Source: an uncultured Sphingomonadales bacterium (lineage in GTDB: Bacteria; Pseudomonadota; Alphaproteobacteria; Sphingomonadales; Sphingomonadaceae). From it: DNA of 15,196 nucleotides. Below are positions 8,175 through 15,196 of this stretch, in pieces. The notes beneath the pieces were generated by a model. The model worked only from the letters and a program-made list of their open reading frames with translations. It was not told the origin of the DNA and made no database searches. A program made the position numbers and the translations under genes. The stretch covers positions 1 to 15,196 of the forward strand of contig CAJBSR010000243.1 of the NCBI GenBank assembly GCA_903958285.1, given 5' to 3'. Position 1 is the stretch's first letter. Each line of letters begins with the position of its first letter.

Positions 8175-11085
8175 TGACCACTCCCTCACAGCGCCCGCAC
8201 AGATCGCCGTCCGCCGTCACTTCCGGCAAATGGCGCCAGCAGCGGCCGCATTTATGGTCGGTGGTGGGGGCGACAGTCACCTCAGATCCTTGCCCGCGCG
8301 TCACTGTCCCGGTGATGAACAGCTCAGCCAAATCACCCTCGGGCGCATCGGCGGGGACGGTCACGGTGGCAGCAAGGCTGGACCCGACAATCTTTTCGCG
8401 ACGCATCGGCTCTATGGCTTCAGACACTTGCACGCGCAGCGCACGCAGGGCCTTGAAGCGTTCGGCAAGGGTCGCATCCTGCCAGCTGTCGGGCAAGGGG
8501 TGGATTTCCTGCAGATGGAGGCTGCCCCGATCCGGGAAGCGTGTCGTCCACACTTCTTCGGCCGTGAACACCAGCACCGGGGCCGCATAACGGATCAGAG
8601 CTTGGAACAGGATGTCGAGCGTCGTGCGATAGGCGCGACGGGAAATGTCCGTTGGCGCGTCGCAATAGAGACTGTCCTTGCGGATATCGAAGAAGAAGGC
8701 CGACAGGTCTTCATTGCAGAAGTCGATCAGCGCGCGGGTGTATTCGTTAAAGTCATAGTCCGCGATGGCCTGACGCAGCGTCGCATCAAGGCCGGATAGC
8801 AGATGGAGCACATAGCGCTCCAGCTCCGGCATGTCGGCGGGCTCAACGCCCTCGCTGGCATGGTCATACCCATCCAACGCGCCGAGCAGATAGCGGAACG
8901 TGTTGCGCAGCTTGCGATACTGGTCCGAAACCCCCTTCAGGATCTCGTCGCCGATACGGTGGTCTTCGGTGAAGTCGACGGAGAGCGCCCAAAGCCGGAT
9001 AATGTCCGCGCCATAGGTTTCCATCACCTTCAACGGGTCGATGGTGTTGCCCAGCGACTTGGACATTTTCATGCCCTTCTGGTCCATCGTGAAGCCGTGA
9101 GTGAGGACGGCCTTGTACGGCGCATGCCCGCGCGTGCCGCAGCTTTCGAGCAAGCTCGACTGGAACCAGCCGCGATGCTGGTCGCTGCCTTCAAGATAAA
9201 GGTCGGCAAGCGGGCCGGTATAGCCTTCGGGGCGCATGAGATCAGGCCACTTGCCCGATTCGAGCACGAAGGCATGGGTCGATCCGCTGTCGAACCAGAC
9301 GTCCAGAATGTCGGTCACGCGCTCATAATCGTCGAGCTTGTACGCGTCGCCGAGATAACCCTGTGCACGGTCATCGGACCAGGCGTCGACGCCCAGTTCC
9401 TTGACGCCTGCGACGATCCGCGCGTTGACGGCGGGGTCGTTCAAATACTGGCCGGTCTTGCGGTCGACAAACAGCGTGATCGGCACGCCCCAGGCGCGCT
9501 GGCGGCTGAGCACCCAGTCGGGGCGACCTTCGACCATCGCAGTGATGCGGTTCTGGCCTTTTTCCGGCACCCAGCGGGTCTGGGAAATCGCGGTCATCGC
9601 CTTTTCGCGCAACGTGCCGTCCGGCATGTCCTTATCCATCGGCACAAACCATTGCGGCGTGCAGCGATAGATGACCTTCGCCTTTGACCGCCAGCTGTGC
9701 GGATAGCTGTGCTTATAGTCCGCGCTCGCGGCCAACAGGCCACCGGCCTCGCGCAGCGCGGTGCAGATGGGGCCGTCAGGCGCGTTGAACTTCGGGTTGA
9801 TGACGCTGCCTTCGCCGCCGAGCCAGGCCCAGTCGTCGCGATATTTGCCGTCACCCAGCACCGCGAACACCGGCTCAATGCCGTGCGCCTTGCAGAGGTC
9901 AAAATCGTCCTCGCCATGGTCCGGCGCCATATGGACAAGGCCAGTGCCGCTATCCGTGGTGACAAAATCGCCGGGGAGGAACGGACGGGGGCGTTCAAAA
10001 AATTCCACCATCCGCTCAAAATCGTCGCCCCGCACCTGATGCGGGGCTTGGCTTTCGCCGGCTGCGTCCGAAGACAAGCCTAGCCCCGTGTCAAGCACGG
10101 GGCGACGGAGATGGTTGGCCATCGGGTGGCGGGCGATGGTGCCGGCGAGGTCGGCGCCTCGGTAGATCTTTACATTGGCAGCGCCACTTGCGGGAGCGCC
10201 AGTGCCATGTTCGTTGGCCCCAGTACGAATGGAAAGAGCATAGCAGAGGTTTTCAGCAACCAAGTATCTACGGTCGCCGAAATGCACCAAAACATATTCG
10301 ATATCAGGTCCGTAGGCGATCGCCTGATTGACGGGGATCGTCCAAGGCGTCGTCGTCCAGATTAGCGCATAGGCGCCGACGAGCTCAGCAATCGGCGAGT
10401 CCACAATCTCAAACGCCACGTCGATCTGCGTCGAGGTGATGTCCTCATATTCCACTTCGGCTTCGGCGAGCGCGGTCTTTTCAACCGGGCTCCACATCAC
10501 CGGCTTGGCGCCGCGATAGAGCTGGCCGCTTTCGGCGAACTTCAGCAGCTCGCCGACAATCGTCGCTTCGGCGTCGAAGTGCATGGTGAGGTAGGGGTTG
10601 TCCCAATCGCCATTGATGCCGAGGCGCTTGAGCTGCTCGCGCTGGCGGTTGACCCAGTTTTGGGCATAAGCGCGGCATTCGGCGCGGAATTCCTCGACGG
10701 GAACCTCGTCCTTATTGCGCTTTTTCTTGCGATATTCTTCCTCAACCTTCCATTCGATCGGAAGGCCGTGGCAATCCCAGCCGGGCACATAGGGCGCGTC
10801 TTTGCCGAGCAGGCTCTGCGTGCGGACGACCATGTCCTTCAGGATATGGTTGAGCGCATGGCCGATGTGCATGTCGCCATTCGCATAAGGCGGGCCATCA
10901 TGCAGGATGAACTTTTCGCGGCCCTTCCGCGCATCGCGCAGGGCGCGGTACAAATCCTGTTCCTGCCACTTGGCGAGAATACCCGGTTCCTTTTGCGGCA
11001 GGCCGGCCTTCATGGGAAAGTCGGTCTTCGGCAGGAAGACGGTGTCTCTATAGTCTTTGGCTTCGGGGCGCGGTGCTTCTGTCAT
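8167..11085 (-). CDS. ileS: Isoleucyl-tRNA synthetase with an in-frame palindromic insertion
   Basis: Cytosolic class I synthetase charging tRNA-Ile, 972 residues. The Rossmann domain has HIGH at 73-76 and KMSKS at 673-677. The CP1 editing domain spans roughly 200-400, with IWTTTPWTIPVN around 242-253 and FVTTDSGTGLVHMAPDHGEDDF around 374-395. The anticodon-binding region follows, and the C-terminal zinc finger uses C946, C949, C963 and C966. Residues 327-355 are encoded by an 85 bp double-palindrome element inside the CP1 domain; the frame is kept and no catalytic motif is lost. Just N-terminal to it, residues about 255-310 use unusual codons in a lower-GC patch. The ATG at 11085 has AAGG about 10 bases upstream. 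It is 53 nt after the GDPD-like gene and overlaps lspA by 8 nt. Confidence 0.97.
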   Translation of the reverse strand: MTEAPRPEAKDYRDTVFLPKTDFPMKAGLPQKEPGILAKWQEQDLYRALRDARKGREKFILHDGPPYANGDMHIGHALNHILKDMVVRTQSLLGKDAPYVPGWDCHGLPIEWKVEEEYRKKKRNKDEVPVEEFRAECRAYAQNWVNRQREQLKRLGINGDWDNPYLTMHFDAEATIVGELLKFAESGQLYRGAKPVMWSPVEKTALAEAEVEYEDITSTQIDVAFEIVDSPIAELVGAYALIWTTTPWTIPVNQAIAYGPDIEYVLVHFGDRRYLVAENLCYALSIRTGANEHGTGAPASGAANVKIYRGADLAGTIARHPMANHLRRPVLDTGLGLSSDAAGESQAPHQVRGDDFERMVEFFERPRPFLPGDFVTTDSGTGLVHMAPDHGEDDFDLCKAHGIEPVFAVLGDGKYRDDWAWLGGEGSVINPKFNAPDGPICTALREAGGLLAASADYKHSYPHSWRSKAKVIYRCTPQWFVPMDKDMPDGTLREKAMTAISQTRWVPEKGQNRITAMVEGRPDWVLSRQRAWGVPITLFVDRKTGQYLNDPAVNARIVAGVKELGVDAWSDDRAQGYLGDAYKLDDYERVTDILDVWFDSGSTHAFVLESGKWPDLMRPEGYTGPLADLYLEGSDQHRGWFQSSLLESCGTRGHAPYKAVLTHGFTMDQKGMKMSKSLGNTIDPLKVMETYGADIIRLWALSVDFTEDHRIGDEILKGVSDQYRKLRNTFRYLLGALDGYDHASEGVEPADMPELERYVLHLLSGLDATLRQAIADYDFNEYTRALIDFCNEDLSAFFFDIRKDSLYCDAPTDISRRAYRTTLDILFQALIRYAAPVLVFTAEEVWTTRFPDRGSLHLQEIHPLPDSWQDATLAERFKALRALRVQVSEAIEPMRREKIVGSSLAATVTVPADAPEGDLAELFITGTVTRGQGSEVTVAPTTDHKCGRCWRHLPEVTADGDLCGRCEGVVNG
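10023..10107. repeat. REP/REPIN-like double palindrome inserted in frame within ileS
   Basis: Two related hairpin units face each other. Unit A has CCCCGCA (10028-10034), loop CCTGA, TGCGGGG (10040-10046). Unit B has CCCCGTG (10084-10090), loop TCAAG, CACGGGG (10096-10102). The outer ends are an inverted repeat: CGTCGCCCC at 10023-10031 and its complement at 10099-10107. The units differ by two base pairs changed on both sides of the stem (GCA/TGC versus GTG/CAC), so pairing is preserved. The element reads through without a stop on the ileS strand and encodes residues 327-355. It resembles dispersed palindromic repeats of sphingomonads; this likeness is from memory. Confidence 0.8.
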
Positions 11086-11138
11086 GACCGGCGGGCCTTA
11101 CGGGATGCGCGGCCGCAAATAAAGCCTTGGTGGCGACT

Positions 11139-11936
11139 CTAGTTCCGAAGCGCAGGGCCGATGGCGGAAATATCCTCCACCCAGACTGATCCTTTAAAGT
11201 CGCGCGGGATTTCAGGGATCTGTTCGACCACCCTCACGCCGCCGGAGTCTGCCGGTCCGGTCAGGATCGTGCGGGTGTTGGCGCCGGCCATCCGCGTCAG
11301 GAAGCGGTTGGGCCAGCCCCAGGAGGACCATTGCGCATCCAGCGAGATAAGCGCTGTCTGGCCTTTGCAGCTTTCGGGGACGAAGCCAGTCCATCCGGTC
11401 CAGAGATAATCGTCGGTGCACTTGCGCGCCGCCGCCAGATCAAAGGCCCAAATGCCGGGCGCAGCCGCGCGGGCATGGGCGGCCACCTCTGCGCTGGCCA
11501 TCACGGCCTGACGGGCGTCGAGGGCTTGGCCGGCGGCTGTAAACCCTTTGGCCAGCGCATCAAAGGCGCGGGCATCCCCGCCGACATCAAAGACAAAACG
11601 GCGTCGCGGATATTGGCGGGCAAAGCCTTCGGGCGTCGGTGCGGCGGACGCATCCTCAATGCAGGACGTTATGGTTGGCAGCACGATGCGGAATTCATCT
11701 CCCGCCCGTCGGACATTCACGACAACGCGGTCGGCACGGTCCATGAACATCCGGTCCACCGCGCCAAAGATGGTGGTGCTGTCACACCGCGCATTCGCCG
11801 CCGCTCCGCGCGCAGAACCTGCGGCGATCAGGTCCAGCGCCCCGCGCTGCACCGGCGCAATCCATGAAGCATTGATTAAAGATACGACGATGATGCTGGC
11901 GATAATCAGCCAGTGGACAGTGGCCCAGACGCGCAT
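11139..11936 (-). CDS. Membrane-anchored GDPD-like protein, probable pseudoenzyme
   Basis: A 265-residue protein with an N-terminal hydrophobic helix (about 8-27) and an exported or membrane-facing remainder. The C-terminal half (DDYLWTGWTGFVP 175-187, WGWPNRFLTRM 206-216, ILTGP 224-228, then DFKGSVWVEDI 246-256) resembles a proteobacterial glycerophosphodiester phosphodiesterase-like TIM-barrel family. Laid against the family pattern recalled from memory, the catalytic positions look lost: HRG becomes A42-R-G, the E-x-D pair becomes V72 and N74, the HD of FHD becomes L86-P87, and the lysine after the next strand becomes G119. A catalytically dead member is therefore likely; the ligand is unknown. 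The ATG at 11936 overlaps ribF by 31 nt, and ileS follows after 53 nt. If the fold call is wrong, it is a conserved hypothetical protein of this operon. Confidence 0.6.
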   Translation of the reverse strand: MRVWATVHWLIIASIIVVSLINASWIAPVQRGALDLIAAGSARGAAANARCDSTTIFGAVDRMFMDRADRVVVNVRRAGDEFRIVLPTITSCIEDASAAPTPEGFARQYPRRRFVFDVGGDARAFDALAKGFTAAGQALDARQAVMASAEVAAHARAAAPGIWAFDLAAARKCTDDYLWTGWTGFVPESCKGQTALISLDAQWSSWGWPNRFLTRMAGANTRTILTGPADSGGVRVVEQIPEIPRDFKGSVWVEDISAIGPALRN

Positions 11937-12859
11937 GATTTCAAAATGGTCCTTGCTGTGTCACAGTCGCGGTCCATCTGCTTCATCAATTCATCCAGAC
12001 TGTCAAACTTTTTTTCCGGCCGGATGAAGGAATGAAATTCGACTTCTATGACTTGATCATAGAGATCTTCTTTAAAATCAAAGAAATGGGGTTCCAGAAG
12101 TTCTTTTGGCGGATCAAAGGTCGGGCGTACGCCGAGGTTGGCTGCGCCATCAACCACACGGCCATCGGGCAAAAGACCGCGCACAGCATAGATGCCGTAA
12201 CGGGGCCGCAAGTAATTCCCCATATCAATATTGGCGGTGGGGAAGCCGAGCTTGCGGCCGTTCTTGTCGCCATGCTGCACCGTGCCTTCAACAGCGAAGG
12301 GGCGCGTCAAAAGGCGGGTTGCTGTTTCACAATCGCCGGACTGCAGCGCTTTGCGGATGCGGCTGGAGGAAATGGGGCCATCGGCATCACAGACCGGGCC
12401 GACCGCATCGCAAGACATGCCCAGCGTGCCCGCGATCTCGCGCAGCACAGTGATATTGCCGCCACGCCCTTTGCCGAAGGTGAAGTCTTCCCCTGTTACG
12501 ACGCCGGATGCGCCCAGATGGCCGCCCAGCCAGTCGGTCACAAAGGCCTCTGCCGTCACATTGGCAAGCATGCTGGAAAAGTGGAACACGACCATCGCAT
12601 CGGCCCCGGCCTGTGCCAGATAGTGCTGGCGCTGGTCGAGTGTGGTCAGGCGGAAGGGCGGGGCGTCGGGCGCGAAATGGCGGATCGGATGCGGATCAAA
12701 TGTCGCGACCAAGGCGGGCACGCCGCGTGCACGGGCCAAAGCCACGGCTTTGCCAATGACGGCCTGATGCCCGGCATGGACGCCGTCAAAATTGCCAAGC
12801 GCAACCACGCCGCCGCGAAAGGCGTCTGGTATCAGGGCATTGCCATCAAGTCGTTCCAT
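11906..12859 (-). CDS. ribF: Bifunctional riboflavin kinase / FAD synthetase
   Basis: Converts riboflavin to FMN and then FAD in the cytosol. At 317 residues it has the usual length. The N-terminal nucleotidyltransferase domain shows ALGNFDGVHAGH (20-31), TFDPHP (53-58), the GEDFTFGKGRGG loop (123-134) and ISSSRIR (163-169). The C-terminal flavokinase domain shows GRKLGFPTANI (201-211), RYGIYAV (220-226) and NLGVRPTF (241-248). The ATG at 12859 has no Shine-Dalgarno; a promoter-like TTGCCG-17-TATAGC ends 8 nt before it. Codons for about residues 250-290 fall in an AT-rich island (roughly 38% GC) unlike the rest of the gene, though they encode normal family sequence. It lies 22 nt after the M19 peptidase and overlaps the GDPD-like gene by 31 nt. 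Confidence 0.96.
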   Translation of the reverse strand: MERLDGNALIPDAFRGGVVALGNFDGVHAGHQAVIGKAVALARARGVPALVATFDPHPIRHFAPDAPPFRLTTLDQRQHYLAQAGADAMVVFHFSSMLANVTAEAFVTDWLGGHLGASGVVTGEDFTFGKGRGGNITVLREIAGTLGMSCDAVGPVCDADGPISSSRIRKALQSGDCETATRLLTRPFAVEGTVQHGDKNGRKLGFPTANIDMGNYLRPRYGIYAVRGLLPDGRVVDGAANLGVRPTFDPPKELLEPHFFDFKEDLYDQVIEVEFHSFIRPEKKFDSLDELMKQMDRDCDTARTILKSCASGPLSTG

Positions 12860-12867
12860 CGCGGCGG

Positions 12868-12896
12868 GCTATAGGAACGCCTTAGCGCGGCGGCAA
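12868..12896 (-). promoter_or_regulatory. Predicted internal promoter before ribF (near-leaderless)
   Basis: On the minus strand TTGCCG (12896-12891), a 17 bp spacer and TATAGC (12873-12868) put +1 at about 12861-12859, zero to two bases before the ribF ATG. The -35 overlaps the final codons of the M19 gene. No ribosome-binding site is visible for ribF, which fits leaderless initiation. Confidence 0.45.
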
Positions 12897-14048
12897 GACC
12901 GCCCTCAGGACGCGCAGCACGTTTCCGCCCATCACCTTGGCTATGTCGGCATCGGTGAAGCCTTCATCGATCAGCGCTTGGGTGACATGGGTCAGGCCTG
13001 CGGTGTCGAACGGCGTCGTTGTCGCGCCGTCAAAGTCGGAGCCGAGCCCGACATAATCAATGCCCACCAGATCGCGGACATGGCGCATCGCCTTGGCAAT
13101 GGCGCGCGGGTCGGTGGAGCAAATGGCCGCATCCCAATAGCCGATACCGATGACGCCGCCGGTTTTGGCCACGCCGCGGATTTCGTCGTCCGTCAAATTG
13201 CGGTTGACCTTGCACGTCGCCTGCACGCCGCCATGGCTGGAGACAACGGGGCGTTTGGCCGCCGCGAGGATCTCGCCCACGCATTGGTGGCTGCAATGGG
13301 CAATGTCGACGACCATGCCACGCGCTTCCATATCGGCCATCACCTGCCGCCCAAGCGAGGTGAGGCCGCCCTTCTTCATGCCGTGCATCGAGCCTGCGAC
13401 TTCATTGTCGAAGAAATGCGCAAAGCCCGCCATGCGGAAGCCCGCCTTGAACAGCACATCAAGATTGGCGCGCTTGCCCTCCAGGTTTTGGAGGCCTTCG
13501 ATGGAGAGGAGCGCACCGACCGGAACCGGCTTGTTGCCGCGCTGTGCGATCAGCTTATCGAGATCGGCTTTGGTTCGCACGATAAGGAGCGACCCCTTTG
13601 AGGCGGCTTCCGCGCGGTTCAGTTTTTCGGCATGCCAGAGCGAACGTTCCAGCAGCGACGTCCATGTGCGCGGCGGTTGCATCTGCCCGATGGCGAGCGC
13701 CGTGATATTGTCGGTGTCTGCCGAATTTGCATCGTAATTCTGGCCGCTTGGCGTCTTTGTGACCGAGGAGAAGACCTGTAGCCCCACATGCCCGGCCTCA
13801 AGGCGCGGCAGATCAACATGACCGCGCTGGACGGGGTCCAGCAGGCTGCGTTTCCACATCAGCGTGTCGCTGTGCAGATCGGCAATGAAAAGGCTCTTGT
13901 GCAGCGCCTCCGCCCGCGCGCTGACCTTCTGTGTGGTCGGCACGATCTTGTTCATCGATTCTTCGGCCAGCTTGGGCGCGAACAGGAAAAAGCAGGCAAC
14001 GGCCACGAGCAGTAGCAGCGCAAAACCGGCAGTAATACGACGCATCAT
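12882..14048 (-). CDS. Membrane dipeptidase, peptidase family M19
   Basis: Renal-dipeptidase-family zinc enzyme hydrolysing dipeptides, probably anchored in the inner membrane facing the periplasm: residues 6-24 are a strong hydrophobic helix. The 388-residue protein carries all family metal and catalytic residues: H59 and D61 (DLHSDT), E184 (LSIEG), H251 (VDIAHCS), H272 (SSHGG) and D338 (GSDFDG). Two ATGs lie in tandem. The one at 14048 gives an ATGA overlap with folA, but GGAGG (14055-14051) is only 2 nt away from it; the ATG at 14045, 5 nt from GGAGG, may be the real start, changing the protein by one residue. It lies between folA and ribF. The physiological dipeptide is not evident. Confidence 0.94.
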   Translation of the reverse strand: MMRRITAGFALLLLVAVACFFLFAPKLAEESMNKIVPTTQKVSARAEALHKSLFIADLHSDTLMWKRSLLDPVQRGHVDLPRLEAGHVGLQVFSSVTKTPSGQNYDANSADTDNITALAIGQMQPPRTWTSLLERSLWHAEKLNRAEAASKGSLLIVRTKADLDKLIAQRGNKPVPVGALLSIEGLQNLEGKRANLDVLFKAGFRMAGFAHFFDNEVAGSMHGMKKGGLTSLGRQVMADMEARGMVVDIAHCSHQCVGEILAAAKRPVVSSHGGVQATCKVNRNLTDDEIRGVAKTGGVIGIGYWDAAICSTDPRAIAKAMRHVRDLVGIDYVGLGSDFDGATTTPFDTAGLTHVTQALIDEGFTDADIAKVMGGNVLRVLRAVLPPR

Positions 14049-14533
14049 CCCCTCCGTTTGAGCGTCACGAAATCAAAGGCGGGGCGTTCGCCCTCTGCCA
14101 CATGGCTTGTCCGCGCGACTTCCATCCAGTCCGGCCCGAGGGGGTCCATCTGCGTATCGCCTTTGGCCTTCAGATGCACCTCGGTCAGTTCGATCCGGTC
14201 GGCATGGGGCAGAAACAGGCGGTAGATTTCAGCACCGCCGATGATGGAGACGTGCGGAGCATTGGCCATGCGCATCGCTTCTTCCACGCTGTGCGCCACT
14301 TCCGCGCCCTCTTCCGCCCATTCTTCATTGCGCGTGAGGACGATGTGCCGCCGGTCGGGCAGGAGGCCGGGCAGGCTGTCAAACGTCTTGCGGCCCATGA
14401 TCATTGGCACGCCGAGCGTCAGCTGTTTGAAGTGGCGCAGGTCAGCCGGTAAATGCCAGGGGAGCTTCCCGTCCACGCCGATCACGCCATTGTCTGCCCG
14501 GGCGACGATCAGGACGATTTCGGGATGGTTCAT
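14045..14533 (-). CDS. folA: Dihydrofolate reductase
   Basis: Reduces dihydrofolate to tetrahydrofolate with NADPH in the cytosol, restoring the cofactor that ThyA oxidises. At 162 residues it matches the short bacterial chromosomal type. Motifs are [23 protein letters not shown] (10-32) with the catalytic acid D31 (E. coli D27), [11 protein letters not shown] (46-56), the NADPH-contacting HIVLTRN (63-69) and SIIGGAEIY (96-104). The ATG at 14533 overlaps the thyA stop as ATGA, and its own stop overlaps the M19 start as ATGA, implying translational coupling. The thyA-folA order is the classical one. Confidence 0.97.
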   Translation of the reverse strand: MNHPEIVLIVARADNGVIGVDGKLPWHLPADLRHFKQLTLGVPMIMGRKTFDSLPGLLPDRRHIVLTRNEEWAEEGAEVAHSVEEAMRMANAPHVSIIGGAEIYRLFLPHADRIELTEVHLKAKGDTQMDPLGPDWMEVARTSHVAEGERPAFDFVTLKRRG

Positions 14534-15196
14534 ACCGCCACCGGCGCTGAAATGTGCGGGTGCGCGTCATAACCTTCGATGGCGAAATCCTCATAGGTAT
14601 AGCCGTCAATACTGTCGGGCGTGCGCTTGATGACAAGCTTGGGCAGCGGCTTGGGCTCGCGCGACAATTGTAGCCGCGCCTGATCCAGATGGTTGGAATA
14701 AAGGTGGCAGTCGCCGCCCGTCCAGATGAACTCGCCCGGCTCCAGCCCGGCCTGATCGGCGAGCATATGGGTAAGCAAAGCGTAGGAGGCGATGTTGAAC
14801 GGCACACCCAGAAACACGTCGGCGCTGCGCTGGTAGAGCTGGAGCGACAGCTTGCCATTGCCCACCCATGTCTGGAACAGGCAGTGGCAGGGCGCGAGCG
14901 CCATCTGGCCAATCTCGCCGGGGTTCCATGCCGTGATGATCTGTCGCCTAGAGGCAGGGTTGGTCTTCAACTGTTGGACGAGTTCGGCAATCTGGTCGAC
15001 GCTTTGGCCGTCGGCGGTTTCCCAATGGCGCCACTGCTTGCCGTAAACGGGACCAAGGTCGCCATTGGCGTCGGCCCATTCGTCCCAGATGCTGACCTTG
15101 TTCTCGTTGAGCCAGCGGACGTTGGTATCGCCTTTGAGGAACCACAAAAGTTCATAGATGATCGAGCGCAGATGCAGCTTCTTCGTTGTGACCAGC
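14530..15196 (-). CDS. thyA: Thymidylate synthase (5' end cut off by the window)
   Basis: Makes dTMP from dUMP using methylene-tetrahydrofolate and releases dihydrofolate. 221 C-terminal residues are visible, reading from [12 protein letters not shown] at the window edge; by comparison with the 264-residue E. coli enzyme about 44 N-terminal residues, including the start codon, lie beyond position 15196. Visible motifs are [42 protein letters not shown] (dUMP phosphate binding), the catalytic cysteine in [32 protein letters not shown], and the nucleotide-binding [11 protein letters not shown]. The C-terminus HISAPVAV is intact. It is the first visible gene of the operon and overlaps folA by 4 nt. 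The gene itself looks normal; it is partial only because of the window boundary. Confidence 0.98.
   Translation of the reverse strand, partial: LVTTKKLHLRSIIYELLWFLKGDTNVRWLNENKVSIWDEWADANGDLGPVYGKQWRHWETADGQSVDQIAELVQQLKTNPASRRQIITAWNPGEIGQMALAPCHCLFQTWVGNGKLSLQLYQRSADVFLGVPFNIASYALLTHMLADQAGLEPGEFIWTGGDCHLYSNHLDQARLQLSREPKPLPKLVIKRTPDSIDGYTYEDFAIEGYDAHPHISAPVAV

Noticed and set aside
8175..8189. GTG start of lspA at 8189
   Set aside because: The ATG at 8174 has a well-placed GAGGGAG and gives the compact 8 nt overlap; the GTG would place that site inside the coding sequence.
8803..9687. 294-codon open frame on the plus strand
   Set aside because: It is antisense to the core of ileS, where the ileS motifs show clearly which strand is coding.
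10023..10107. CRISPR array or attachment site at the ileS repeat
   Set aside because: There are only two units, in inverted orientation, with no regular spacers and no integrase or cas genes nearby; a REP/REPIN-type palindrome fits better.
11086..11138. Separate promoter or T-box-like leader for ileS
   Set aside because: The 53 nt gap has no well-spaced -35/-10 pair and is far too short for a T-box; readthrough from the upstream genes is simpler.
12032..12874. 280-codon open frame on the plus strand
   Set aside because: It is antisense to ribF and lacks any recognisable domain; ribF motifs are complete on the other strand.

Overview
The window reads as one stretch of a GC-rich (about 60%) alphaproteobacterial chromosome, most likely a sphingomonad (Sphingomonadales). 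The protein families, the style of the intergenic palindromic repeats, and the gene order ribF / GDPD-like gene / ileS / lspA / DUF3035 lipoprotein all point there. The genus cannot be fixed from this sequence. There are no tRNA or rRNA genes, CRISPR arrays, transposases or phage genes.

Layout. Positions 126-3044 hold two minus-strand genes: map (methionine aminopeptidase) and an exported S9 prolyl-oligopeptidase-family protease, separated by a 61 bp inverted-repeat element. Divergent from the protease, positions 3141-6208 carry two plus-strand genes: a fused pabB-pabC-like protein (p-aminobenzoate synthesis) and a class I aspartate aminotransferase. A plus-strand TorF-family outer-membrane beta-barrel gene follows at 6395-7156, after a 186 bp leader rich in palindromes. 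It ends at two tandem hairpin terminators, the second usable from both strands.

From 7268 to the right edge everything lies on the minus strand and is tightly packed. In transcription order: thyA (cut by the window end), folA, an M19 membrane dipeptidase, ribF, a membrane-anchored GDPD-like protein, ileS, lspA, and a DUF3035/BamF-type lipoprotein. Overlaps of 4, 4, 31, 8 and 8 nt and gaps of 22 and 53 nt suggest an operon, with at least one predicted internal promoter in front of ribF.

How the genes fit together. PabBC makes the folate precursor pABA, while ThyA and FolA form the classical dTMP/tetrahydrofolate cycle, so folate metabolism appears twice. LspA is encoded directly upstream of, and overlapping, a lipoprotein that should be its substrate. 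Map and IleRS are general protein-synthesis functions.

Most interesting points: (1) ileS contains an in-frame, 85 bp double-hairpin palindromic element adding about 29 residues to IleRS; its two half-units show compensatory stem changes. (2) The gene between ribF and ileS looks like a GDPD-fold protein with every expected catalytic residue replaced, a probable pseudoenzyme. (3) The best promoters for map and ribF lie so close to the start codon that the transcripts should be leaderless or nearly so, and three promoters share one pattern. No wholly new multi-gene defence or biosynthetic system was found.
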